Source of the DNA: Perlucidibaca sp.
GTDB lineage: Bacteria > Pseudomonadota > Gammaproteobacteria > Pseudomonadales > Moraxellaceae
Direction of reading: 5' to 3'
NCBI GenBank assembly: GCA_023265995.1
Contig: JAHFSA010000004.1
Coordinates: 158,340-222,339, forward strand
Length of the DNA stretch: 64,000 nucleotides
Part shown: one piece after another, positions 37,841 through 48,924 of the stretch
Position numbering within the stretch: position 1 is the first letter of the stretch
Layout: each line of letters opens with the position of its first letter
Translations under genes and position numbers: made by a program
Notes under the pieces: model-generated
Told to the model about the DNA's origin: nothing
Database searches by the model: none
What the model saw: only the letters and a program-made list of their open reading frames with translations

Positions 37841-39064
37841 ATGAACACGACGCCGACTGTGCCTGCGGGTGAACGCGTGCTGGCACTGGCCCGCCAGGTT
37901 GACTGGCGGGCCGTGCTCTGGGGCACCCAGGGCCTGGCTCACCTCGCCCTGCACAGTGCCGCCGAGCTGACCGATCTGGTCACCGAGATGGATGGCACCA
38001 TACGTCAGGCTCCGCTGCCGCTGGGTCAGATCGATGTGCCGCCGCGTCAGCGCGCGCCCTGGCCTTACCGGCTGGTGGCGCAGATCTTCCGCAGCGCCGC
38101 CAACGTGCTGCAGCGCCTGCCGCTGCATGCCGACATCCGTCAGTCGCATGCCATGGCTCTGCCGGTGCTGAGTGCCGCCAACGGCGTGCTCGGCGACAAG
38201 CTGGAGCGCTGGGACAGTCCGCTGGCCCTGGGCATGACGCTGCGTGCCGGTGACAGCGAACTGCTGGCCTGGTCGCAGCTTGCTGACTCGCCGAAGGCGC
38301 GTGTCGTGCTCTTCGTGCACGGCCTGTGCTGGAGCGAGCGCGAATGGCAGACGCCGGCGCAGCAGAACTTTCTCGATGTGCTCACCGGCAAGGGCTGGCG
38401 TGCCGGCTGGTTGCGCTACAACTCAGGACGCGCGATCTGGCGCAATGGCGCTGATCTTGCCGAATGGCTGGAAGAGGCGCTGGCCGTGCATCCGGCGCGT
38501 GAACTGGTGCTGGTCGGGCACAGCCAGGGTGGCCTGCTCATCCGCAGTGCCTTCGAGCATGCGCGGGTGCAGGGTCATGTCTGGCCGGACAGGATCAGCC
38601 GTGCCGCCTACCTCGCCACGCCGCACCAGGGTGCGCCGCTGGAGCGGGCCGGCAACTGGGCCAACGCCATTCTCTCGCACTCGCCCTATACCCGGCCGCT
38701 GATGCGTCTGGGCAATATCCGCAGTGCCGCCATCAAGGATCTGCGCTTCGGTCTCATCACCGAGGCCGAATCGGCCGCCGCCAGCGATACCTCGCATGAG
38801 GACCATCGCAGCGAAGCCGTGCCGCTGCCCGGTCATGTTCGCCATCTGCTGCTCGGCGGCAGTCTCAACGACGATGCCGCCCGCAACTGGATAGGCGACG
38901 GCCTGGTGCCGGTCAGCAGCGCCCTCGGCGATCATGTGCAGCCGGCACTGGTGCTGGACGCCCCGGATCTGGTGCGCGTCGAACTGACTAGCCTGGATCA
39001 CATGACCATGCTCGCCGATGTCCGCGTCTGGGATGCGCTGGCGGACTGGTGGTTCGAGCGGTAA
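37841..39064 (+). CDS. Predicted lipase / alpha-beta hydrolase (GHSQGG type)
   Basis: A 407-residue protein with an N-terminal region of about 130 residues without recognised domain, then an alpha/beta hydrolase: ARVVLFVHGLCWSEREW (oxyanion His-Gly), LRYNSGRAIWRNGADLAEWL, nucleophile elbow ELVLVGHSQGGLLIRSAFEHA near residue 227, and a C-terminal His in SLDHMTMLADVRVW. It follows the desaturase gene by 24 bases and is probably the last gene of that operon, pointing to membrane-lipid or storage-lipid remodelling. ATG 37841 is preferred (CGGAG 10 bases upstream) over an ATG 7 codons earlier. There is no clear signal peptide. Confidence 0.8.
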   Translation: MNTTPTVPAGERVLALARQVDWRAVLWGTQGLAHLALHSAAELTDLVTEMDGTIRQAPLPLGQIDVPPRQRAPWPYRLVAQIFRSAANVLQRLPLHADIRQSHAMALPVLSAANGVLGDKLERWDSPLALGMTLRAGDSELLAWSQLADSPKARVVLFVHGLCWSEREWQTPAQQNFLDVLTGKGWRAGWLRYNSGRAIWRNGADLAEWLEEALAVHPARELVLVGHSQGGLLIRSAFEHARVQGHVWPDRISRAAYLATPHQGAPLERAGNWANAILSHSPYTRPLMRLGNIRSAAIKDLRFGLITEAESAAASDTSHEDHRSEAVPLPGHVRHLLLGGSLNDDAARNWIGDGLVPVSSALGDHVQPALVLDAPDLVRVELTSLDHMTMLADVRVWDALADWWFER

Positions 39065-39092
39065 GCGGCCCCCGCTGAACAACCCATTCCGC

Positions 39093-39782
39093 CTACTTGC
39101 CCCGGCTCGAACTCTGCAGCAGCCAGCCCATGACCCCGACAGCCGTCAGCGCGCCGGCAAACTGCGCCATGACAAAACCGGGCACGTCCATCAGGCGGAT
39201 GCCGGCGAAGCTGTCGGTCAGCGCCCGTGCCAACGTCACCGCCGGATTGGCGAACGAGGTCGAGGCTGTGAACCAGTAGGCCGCGACAATGAAGGCGGCA
39301 ACTGCGAACGGTGTCGTTGCCGGCTTGTGTCGCGTGGTGCTGATGATGACAGCGAGCAGGCCGAAGCTGGCCACGCCCTCGGCCAGCCACTGCCCGCTCC
39401 CCGTGCGGGCATGCTGCGAGAGCTGCCACAGGGGCTGCTCGAACATGGCATGCGCCAGCCATACTCCGGCAATCGCTCCGGCAATCTGTGCCAGCCAGTA
39501 GGGCAGCAGCAGCCGCCAGGCGAGTTGGCGCAGACAGGCTTCAGCCAGCGTTACCAGCGGATTGAAGTGCGCACCCGAGACCGGCGCAAAGGTCAGGATG
39601 AGCGCGACCAGTCCGGCGCCGGTGGCCAGCGCATTGGCGAGCAGGGCGAGCGCGACATTGCCGCCGGCGAGACGCTCGGCCATGATCCCGGAGCCCACCA
39701 CCAGTGCCAGCAGCAGGGCAGTTCCCAGGGCTTCGGCGGTCAGCCGGCGAGCCAGCATGCCGCGATATTCCATATGCTTCAC
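39093..39782 (-). CDS. MIP-family channel (aquaglyceroporin, AqpS-like) in the ars operon
   Basis: A 229-residue six-helix major intrinsic protein. The first pore motif is SGAHFNPLVTLAEACL (NPL instead of NPA) and the second is SFANPAVTLARALTDSFAGI (NPA). It starts in a 4-base overlap (GTGA) with the arsC stop. GTG 39782 is chosen because AGGAG is 7 bases upstream, whereas ATG 39773 has none. In Sinorhizobium the aquaglyceroporin AqpS takes the place of an arsenite pump next to arsR and arsC, letting arsenite leave after arsenate reduction. The same role is inferred here, since no arsB or acr3 is present. Confidence 0.87.
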   Translation of the reverse strand: MKHMEYRGMLARRLTAEALGTALLLALVVGSGIMAERLAGGNVALALLANALATGAGLVALILTFAPVSGAHFNPLVTLAEACLRQLAWRLLLPYWLAQIAGAIAGVWLAHAMFEQPLWQLSQHARTGSGQWLAEGVASFGLLAVIISTTRHKPATTPFAVAAFIVAAYWFTASTSFANPAVTLARALTDSFAGIRLMDVPGFVMAQFAGALTAVGVMGWLLQSSSRGK

Positions 39783-40258
39783 GCCATGACTCCTGCGCAC
39801 TCGTCGAGAGCGGCCTGGAGGGCTGTCCGGTCGTGCTTCAGGGTATCCAGCGGCAGCGCCAGCAGGGCTTCGATGCGGGCTCGCAGAATGCGGTAGGCGG
39901 TCATGAAGGCGGTATCGATTTCCGCATCCGTGCCGGTGGCATGGGCCGGATCCTCGACGCCCCAGTGTGTGCGCAGCACCGGGCCAAGCCAGGCCGGACA
40001 GGCCTCGCCAGCGGCATTGCCGCAGACCGTGATGACAATGTCCGGAGTGACCGGCAGCTCGTCCCATGATTTGCTGTGGCAGCCTTCGCTGCTGATGCCT
40101 TCGCGGGCGAGCAGGGCGAGCGAGCGCGGGTGCACGTAGCCGGCCGGCTTGCTGCCGGCGCTGACGGCGCGCCAGCCGGCCGGGGCGAGATGGTTGAAGG
40201 TGGCTTCGGCGAGGATGGAGCGGCAGGAGTTGCCGGTGCACAGCATCAGGACATTCAT
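39779..40258 (-). CDS. arsC: Arsenate reductase, low-molecular-weight phosphatase type
   Basis: A 159-residue ArsC of the thioredoxin- or glutaredoxin-linked LMW protein-tyrosine-phosphatase fold. The P-loop is MLCTGNSCRSILAEA (C-x5-R at residues about 7-14). It also has VSAGSKPAGYVHPRSLALLAREGIS, SKSWDELPVTPDIVITVCGNAAGEACPAW (the second redox Cys region near residue 83) and HWGVEDPAHATG. It reduces arsenate to arsenite. The ATG overlaps the arsR stop (ATGA) and its own stop overlaps the channel gene start, so the three genes are tightly coupled. Confidence 0.93.
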   Translation of the reverse strand: MNVLMLCTGNSCRSILAEATFNHLAPAGWRAVSAGSKPAGYVHPRSLALLAREGISSEGCHSKSWDELPVTPDIVITVCGNAAGEACPAWLGPVLRTHWGVEDPAHATGTDAEIDTAFMTAYRILRARIEALLALPLDTLKHDRTALQAALDECAGVMA

Positions 40259-40596
40259 GGCGTGTCGGATTCGCAGCAGGTGGTGGTGGGGGCGACACCG
40301 CAAAGCGCAGGTTGTCCCTGGCAGCATTCGTCGGTGAGGAAAGCTATCAGCTCGGCCATGACCGCCATGTGCGCGCGGTAGCGCAGGTAGCGGCCTTCCT
40401 GGGTCACGGCCAGCAGACCGGACTGGGTCAGGGCCTTGAGATGGAACGAGGCATTGCTCGCCGGCAGGTCGAGATCGGCGGCGATGCGGCCGGCGACCAG
40501 GCCATCCGGGCCGGCCTTGACCAGCAGGCGGTAGATGTCCAGTCTGACCGGCGAGGACAGGGACTCGAAGATGGGCACGGCGGTGTGGCTGTTCAT
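40255..40596 (-). CDS. arsR: ArsR-family metalloregulator
   Basis: A 113-residue winged-helix repressor. The HTH is IFESLSSPVRLDIYRLLVKAGPDGLVAGRIAADLDLPASNASFHLKALTQSGLLAVTQEGRYLRYRAH. The C-terminal extension CCQGQPALCGVAPTTTCCESDTP contains five cysteines (two CC pairs and one single), which resembles the thiol-sensing C-terminal sites of ArsR proteins that bind arsenite. The canonical helix-3 CVC motif is absent, so sensing probably uses the C-terminal cysteines (inference). It is the first gene of arsR-arsC-aqp, with a near-perfect dyad just upstream of its start codon. Confidence 0.92.
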   Translation of the reverse strand: MNSHTAVPIFESLSSPVRLDIYRLLVKAGPDGLVAGRIAADLDLPASNASFHLKALTQSGLLAVTQEGRYLRYRAHMAVMAELIAFLTDECCQGQPALCGVAPTTTCCESDTP

Positions 40597-40598
40597 TA

Positions 40599-40622
40599 TT
40601 CAACAATACAACGATTATTGAA
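40599..40622. promoter_or_regulatory. ArsR operator candidate
   Basis: Inverted arms TTCAACAAT (40599-40607) and ATTATTGAA (40614-40622), 8 of 9 bases complementary, around ACAACG. It starts 3 bases upstream of the arsR ATG, in the only AT-rich part of this region. Confidence 0.65.
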
Positions 40623-40653
40623 ATGATGAAAGTCGGGATGATGAGGCAGGACC

Positions 40654-41280
40654 ATGGCACTTGAGCTTTTCCAGGGCGACGACGGCCGTCATCGCTGCGG
40701 CTGGTGTGGCAGCGATGCGCAATATCAGGCCTATCACGACAACGAGTGGGGCATGCCGGTGGCGGATGACCGGCGCCTGTTCGAGAAGCTGTGCCTGGAA
40801 GGTTTCCAGTCCGGTCTGAGCTGGCGCACCATCCTCGCCAAGCGCGAGAACTTCCGCCGCGCCTTCCATGGTTTCGACTGGGTCGAGATGGCGCGCATGG
40901 GCGAGCCCGAAGTGCAGGCGTTGTTGCAGGATGCCGGCATCATCCGCCATCGCGGCAAGATCGAGGCGGTGCTGAACAACGCCCGCTGCGTGCAGGAGCT
41001 GATCGTGCGCGAGGGCTCGCTGGCGCGTTTCGTCTGGTCCTTCGAGCCTGCTGCCGGCAGCAGGCCGGAAGCGGTGACGGTGCCCTGGCTCTGCGCCAAC
41101 ACCACCAGCGCGGCCTCGACCGCCATGGCGAAGGAACTCAAGCGACGCGGCTGGCGCTTTGTCGGGCCGACCACGGTGCATGCCTTCATGCAGTCCATGG
41201 GGCTGTTCAATGACCATCTTGACGGCTGTCACGCGCGTGCCGTCGTCGAGGCTGCGCGGGCGTCGTTCCGGCGCCCGTGA
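40654..41280 (+). CDS. tag: DNA-3-methyladenine glycosylase I
   Basis: A 208-residue Tag, which excises 3-methyladenine. The zinc-binding N-terminus is HRCGWCGSDAQYQAYHDNEWGMPVADDRRLFEKLCLEGFQSGLSWRTILAKRENFRRAF. The HhH-type segment and C-terminal zinc residues follow (SKELKRRGWRFVGPTTVHAFMQSMGLFNDHLDGCHAR, with the final His and Cys). Length is normal for the family (187-210). It is divergent from the ars operon and convergent with the transglutaminase-like gene 28 bases downstream. Confidence 0.95.
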   Translation: MALELFQGDDGRHRCGWCGSDAQYQAYHDNEWGMPVADDRRLFEKLCLEGFQSGLSWRTILAKRENFRRAFHGFDWVEMARMGEPEVQALLQDAGIIRHRGKIEAVLNNARCVQELIVREGSLARFVWSFEPAAGSRPEAVTVPWLCANTTSAASTAMAKELKRRGWRFVGPTTVHAFMQSMGLFNDHLDGCHARAVVEAARASFRRP

Positions 41281-41308
41281 GACGGATCTGACGCACTGAA
41301 AGTCGGCT

Positions 41309-42223
41309 CTAGAGCAGCATGGCCTCGGCTTCGGCGAGCGCCTCGTCCAGCGGCATGACGGTGACCTCGACTTCCAGGGTGTGGGCGCCGCCACCGATGA
41401 TGACGCCGCGCAGCGGCGAGACATCGCTGAAGTCACGCCCCCAGGCCAGGGTGATGTGCTGGCAATCGGGGATGACGCGGTTGGTGGGGTCGAAATCGAC
41501 CCAGCCGATCTGCGGGCACCAGACCGAGACCCAGGCATGCGAGGCATCGGCACCGACCAGGCGTGGCTGCCCGGGGGGCGGGCGGGTCAGCAGATAGCCG
41601 CTGACATAGCGCGCCGGCAGCCCGAGCGAGCGCAGGCAGGCGATCATGAGGTGGGCATAGTCCTGGCAGACGCCACGTTTGCTGGTCAGCACCTCCATCA
41701 GCGGTGTGCCGATGTGCGTGGCTTCGGCATCGAAGGTGAATTCGTCGTGGATCTTTTCCATCAGCGCCTGGGCGCCGGCCAGCAGCGGGCGGCCGGGCGG
41801 GAAGCAGTCGGCGGCGTAGTGCGCGAAGTCATGCTTGATGTGCACATGCGGCGACTCCTGGCGGAACACCAGCATGTCCAGATGCGGCTGTGCCCGGCCG
41901 CTGTAGCGGCAGGCCGCCATGACATCCTGCCAGGGTGTGCTGGCCTCCAGATCAGGCTGCGGTCGTGACAGCACCTCGATCTGCATCTCGGCGGCGATGA
42001 CCAGGGTCTGGTGCGGCTGCGCCAGCTCCAGGCGGATGCAGGGATTGCCGAAGGGGTCGTGCTGCTCGTGCTGCTGGGTCGGGCGCGGCAGGATGTGCAG
42101 GTTGCTGGCGAGCACCCGCTGCCAGGCCAGTGCGCGCGGCTCCACATGCAGCAGCTGCTGTGACAGTGAGACCATCTGGCTGTACTGGTAGCGCGTCTGG
42201 TGCGTGACCTGGTAGCGCGCCAT
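41309..42223 (-). CDS. Transglutaminase-like protein of the ATP-grasp/alpha-E cluster
   Basis: A 304-residue cytoplasmic protein. The bacterial transglutaminase-like N-terminal beta domain is at residues 1-90 (ARYQVTHQTRYQYSQMVSLSQQLLHVEPR). The papain-like core follows with the triad visible: Cys in SKRGVCQDYAHLMIACLRSLGLPARYVSGYL (near residue 190), His in GADASHAWVSVWCPQIGWVDFDPTN, and Asp in the last part. It directly abuts the fused ATP-grasp/alpha-E gene upstream (stop and start separated by no bases) and is the third gene of a three-gene cluster. Such genes are predicted to be peptidases or peptide ligases; the substrate is unknown. Confidence 0.88.
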   Translation of the reverse strand: MARYQVTHQTRYQYSQMVSLSQQLLHVEPRALAWQRVLASNLHILPRPTQQHEQHDPFGNPCIRLELAQPHQTLVIAAEMQIEVLSRPQPDLEASTPWQDVMAACRYSGRAQPHLDMLVFRQESPHVHIKHDFAHYAADCFPPGRPLLAGAQALMEKIHDEFTFDAEATHIGTPLMEVLTSKRGVCQDYAHLMIACLRSLGLPARYVSGYLLTRPPPGQPRLVGADASHAWVSVWCPQIGWVDFDPTNRVIPDCQHITLAWGRDFSDVSPLRGVIIGGGAHTLEVEVTVMPLDEALAEAEAMLL

Positions 42224-44728
42224 TTATGCCGACACCATGCTTTGGGTCTGGCGCGTGACATGCGCGAAATACTGCAGGCTGATGCCGTCGGCGAGCTGGT
42301 AGGCGGCCTGATTGATGCTTTCCAGCAGGCGTGCCAGGGTGCCCAGCGACTGTTCGAGACGTTCGCGGCTGCGCAGGTCGCTTTCTATGACACCGAGATC
42401 CAGCGTGTGCAGCTGGCCGCTCAGACGCTCCAGCGGCATGCGGTCGCGGCTGCTCATGCTGTCCAGCATGTGGATGATCTGGCGCAGCTGGAAACACACC
42501 GAATGCGGGTTGCCGGGGTCGAGCAGGAGCAGGTCGAGCACCGGGATCAGCTGCGGCGCCGACAGGTAGCGGCTGCGATAGGTGATGCGGCTGTCGGCCA
42601 TTTCCAGCAGCCAGTCCAGGCTGACCTGGTTCTGCGCGCCGGGCGCCTCCAGGGTGTTCACGATCAGCGTGCAGAGGTGCTGCAGACGCTCGATGCGGCG
42701 GCCGAGCATGAGGAAGCGCCAGCTCTGGTCCTGGGTCATGTCGTCGAGGGCGAAGCCGGCCAGCGCCGACAGGCTCATCAGCAGGCGGTCGAGAAAGCCC
42801 AGGGCGGCGCCCGGGTCCGGGTTTTCCGGCTGCAGCTCGGTGGCCTCGTGCTCCAGCGTCACGATCACGTTCCAGTTCTCCTGCGACAGCCGGCTGCGCA
42901 CTTCCGCGGCGGCGGCCATGAGCGCGCGCAGGGTCTGGCGCAGGTCGACGTGTTCACCATCGCCATGCAGACCGCCGAGCAGGCATTGCAGGATGTCATC
43001 CTGATCGTCGAAGAGGCAGGTGCGGCGGCCGTGATAGAGCGCCAGCAGCATGCCGCCGGCCTGAGCGGGATCGGCTTCGAGGTGACGGTCCAGCGCCGAG
43101 CGGATCAGGCGCGACTGGTGGTCGCAGCGCTCGGTATAGCGGCCCAGCCAGAACATGTTTTCGGCCACGCGCGAGGGCAGGTAGGGGTCATGACGCTGCA
43201 GGTCGCGCACGCCGATGTGGCGGCTGCTGGGAATTTCGCTGCGCTGGCTGTCGCTGAAGCAGACCCAGGTGTCCTTGCTGGTGCCGCCGCGCTGCATGGA
43301 CACGACGTCGTCGTGGGCGCTGCCGGCGACGCGGGTGAGTCCGCCCGGGAGCACGGCGTAGCCCTGCGCGGTGGCCACGGCATAGACACGTATGCCGGTG
43401 GCGTGACTGACGAAGCGCTGCTGGTCCGGGTGCCAGACCGGTGCCTGGGCCAGCTGCATGCGCTCCTGGGCGAGATAGGCGTAGGGGCGCTGGCGTATGC
43501 GCTGACGCAGGGCCGCCATTTCCTTGCTGTCGAGGTCGCGACCGAACACCGGCCCGAAGTTCTGCGACGGAAAGGCCGGTTTGATGACCAGCTCCTCCAG
43601 GCGCTCCAGCGCGGCCTCCATGACCGGCGGCTCGCCGCACCACCAGGTCGCCACCGAGGGCAGCTGCAGGGATTCGCCGAGCAGATGCTCGCAGGCCTTG
43701 GGCAGGAAGCCGAGCAGGCCGGGCGATTCCAGCACGCCGGTGCCGAGGGCGTTGGCGACGAGGACGTTGCCGGCTCGCACCACGGAGAGCAGGCCGGGGA
43801 TGCCGAGTGCGGAGTCGCTGCGCAGCTCCAGCGGGTCGCAGTAGTCGTCATCAAGGCGGCGCAGGATGGCATGCACACGCTTCAGGCCCTGCAGCGTCTT
43901 CAGGTAGACATGCGGCTGGCGCACGCTGAGGTCGTGGCCCTCGACCAGCGGAATGCCGAGATGGCGGGCGAGGTAGACATGCTCGAAGTAGGTCTCGTTG
44001 TAGCGCCCCGGTGTCAGCAGCACGATCAGCGGCGGCTCGCCATTGCTCGGGGCCTGGCTGCGCAGCGTCTGCATCAGGGCCTGGAAATAGCCGGCCAGGG
44101 TCTGCACGCCGAGCTCGCGATACAGCGTCGGGAAGGCGCGCGCCACCACCTGGCGATTCTCCAGGGCATAGCCGGCGCCGGATGGCGCCTGGGTGCGGTC
44201 GGCCATGACCCACCAGCGGCCGTCGGCGGCGCGCGCCAGGTCGACACCGTAGACATGCAGCCAGGTGCCGCCGACCGGGCGCACACCGACGCAGGGCCAG
44301 AGGAAGTTGTTGTGGCCGAAGACCAGCTCGGGCGGCAGCAGGCCCTGGCGCAGCAGCTGCTGTTCGCCATAGAGGTCGGCGAGGATGCGATCGAGCAGCG
44401 AGGCACGCTGGGCGACACCGGCGGCAATGCTCTGCCATTCTTCGGCGGGAATCAGGTTGGGTACGGCGCCGACACGCCAGGCCCGGTCCGGGCCCTGGCT
44501 GTCACCGTAGATGTTGTAGGTGATGCCGTTTTCCTGGACCTGGCGCGTGACCAGATCGACACGCTGCTGCATCTGCGCGGGACTGAGGCGGCGCAGGCTG
44601 CTGGCGAAGACCTGCCAGTGCGGACGCACCTTGCCATCGGCCGCGAAAATCTCGTGATAGCGACCGGGGCAGGGACTCAGGGTGTCGAGCAGATCGGCCA
44701 TGGCGTCCTGGGCTGTGCGTGAAGGCAT
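42224..44728 (-). CDS. Circularly permuted ATP-grasp protein fused to an alpha-E domain
   Basis: An 834-residue fusion. Residues about 1-490 are a circularly permuted ATP-grasp domain: ADLYGEQQLLRQGLLPPELVFGHNNFLWPC, DRTQAPSGAGYALENRQVVARAFPTLYREL, PLIVLLTPGRYNETYFEHVYLARHLGIPLVEG, and ELVIKPAFPSQNFGPVFGRDLDS with a candidate ATP-binding lysine. From about residue 515 begins the alpha-E helical domain with LPSRVAENMFWLGRYTERCDHQSRLIRSAL. In many genomes the two are separate adjacent genes, here fused. Predicted role: ATP-dependent amide-bond formation on an unknown peptide, with the flanking transglutaminase-like proteins. Start ATG 44728; an ATG at 44701 is a possible alternative. Confidence 0.88.
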   Translation of the reverse strand: MPSRTAQDAMADLLDTLSPCPGRYHEIFAADGKVRPHWQVFASSLRRLSPAQMQQRVDLVTRQVQENGITYNIYGDSQGPDRAWRVGAVPNLIPAEEWQSIAAGVAQRASLLDRILADLYGEQQLLRQGLLPPELVFGHNNFLWPCVGVRPVGGTWLHVYGVDLARAADGRWWVMADRTQAPSGAGYALENRQVVARAFPTLYRELGVQTLAGYFQALMQTLRSQAPSNGEPPLIVLLTPGRYNETYFEHVYLARHLGIPLVEGHDLSVRQPHVYLKTLQGLKRVHAILRRLDDDYCDPLELRSDSALGIPGLLSVVRAGNVLVANALGTGVLESPGLLGFLPKACEHLLGESLQLPSVATWWCGEPPVMEAALERLEELVIKPAFPSQNFGPVFGRDLDSKEMAALRQRIRQRPYAYLAQERMQLAQAPVWHPDQQRFVSHATGIRVYAVATAQGYAVLPGGLTRVAGSAHDDVVSMQRGGTSKDTWVCFSDSQRSEIPSSRHIGVRDLQRHDPYLPSRVAENMFWLGRYTERCDHQSRLIRSALDRHLEADPAQAGGMLLALYHGRRTCLFDDQDDILQCLLGGLHGDGEHVDLRQTLRALMAAAAEVRSRLSQENWNVIVTLEHEATELQPENPDPGAALGFLDRLLMSLSALAGFALDDMTQDQSWRFLMLGRRIERLQHLCTLIVNTLEAPGAQNQVSLDWLLEMADSRITYRSRYLSAPQLIPVLDLLLLDPGNPHSVCFQLRQIIHMLDSMSSRDRMPLERLSGQLHTLDLGVIESDLRSRERLEQSLGTLARLLESINQAAYQLADGISLQYFAHVTRQTQSMVSA

Positions 44729-44747
44729 GCCATCCTGGCCACAGGGC

Positions 44748-48119
<3,372 letters not shown>

Positions 48120-48201
48120 GATGGTAGTCCTTTCGCCGGTACCCGGATTGAGGTTGCCATGACAGTCAGCAAGAGCTGTGCCATCTGCCCTGGTCATGCA
48201 A

Positions 48202-48219
48202 CTGTCGTCTTTCTGTCAT
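48202..48219 (+). promoter_or_regulatory. PHO-box-like repeat upstream of the DUF47-pit operon
   Basis: CTGTCGTCTTTCTGTCAT gives two 7-base repeats spaced by 4 (11-base period), as in the PhoB box. A third partial CTGTCTG follows, and an extended -10 candidate TGCTAAACT lies at 48234-48242, placing a start about 25 bases before the first ATG. Confidence 0.55.
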
Positions 48220-48273
48220 CTGTCTGGGCCGAGTGCTAAACTGCGCGCCCCGCTGTCCTTGAGGATAAAGCCG

Positions 48274-48912
48274 ATGTTTGGTCGTTTCATGCCCAAAGAA
48301 GTCAATTTCTTCGACCTCTTCAATGCCCATGCCAAAGAAATTTCTCAAGGCTCCGATGCACTGATCGCATTGCTGACCACGCTCAACGACTCGCCGGATG
48401 ATGCCTCCCGCCATGCCGAGGCTGTCGATGCCATCGAGGCACGCGCCGACGAAATCACGCACGAGACCGTGGCCCTGCTGCACTCCACCTTCATCACGCC
48501 GCTCGATCGCGACGACATCCACCGTCTGATCTCGAGCATGGATGACGTGCTCGACACCATCCAGGATGTCGCCCAGACCGTGTTCATGTACGACGTGCGT
48601 CGCACGCCGCCGGAAGCGCTCAAGCTCGGTGAAATCATCAGCGAGTCCGTGCGCCACCTGGTCAAGGCCGTCAGCCTGCTCTCCAACATGAAGAACGGCC
48701 CGGAAATCCTGGCTGCCTGCCGCGAGCTCGACCGCCTCGAAGGCGAGGCCGATCACGTTCTGCGCGATGCCATGTCCAAGCTCTTCCGCGCCGACATCGA
48801 CGTGCGCGAGCTGATCAAGCTCAAGGCCATCTACGTGCTGCTGGAAACCGTCACCGACCATTGCGACGACGCCGGCAACACGCTGGAAGCCATCGTTCTC
48901 GAAAACGCCTGA
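48274..48912 (+). CDS. DUF47 (PhoU-like) phosphate transport accessory protein
   Basis: A 212-residue PhoU-like helical protein of the DUF47 family, which usually travels with Pit transporters. Typical blocks: FFDLFNAHAKEISQGSDALIALL, EARADEITHETVALLHSTFITPLDRDDIHRLISSMDDVLDTIQDVAQTVFMYDV, and ELDRLEGEADHVLRDAMSKLF with LKAIYVLLETVTDHCDDAGNTLEAI. The acidic residues in E(x)3D repeats are the metal-binding signature of PhoU. Start ATG 48274 (MFGRFMPKEVNFF) follows GAGGATAAAGCCG. The pit gene begins 12 bases downstream. It probably modulates Pit activity in the cytoplasm. Confidence 0.92.
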   Translation: MFGRFMPKEVNFFDLFNAHAKEISQGSDALIALLTTLNDSPDDASRHAEAVDAIEARADEITHETVALLHSTFITPLDRDDIHRLISSMDDVLDTIQDVAQTVFMYDVRRTPPEALKLGEIISESVRHLVKAVSLLSNMKNGPEILAACRELDRLEGEADHVLRDAMSKLFRADIDVRELIKLKAIYVLLETVTDHCDDAGNTLEAIVLENA

Positions 48913-48924
48913 GCAGACTGACCC

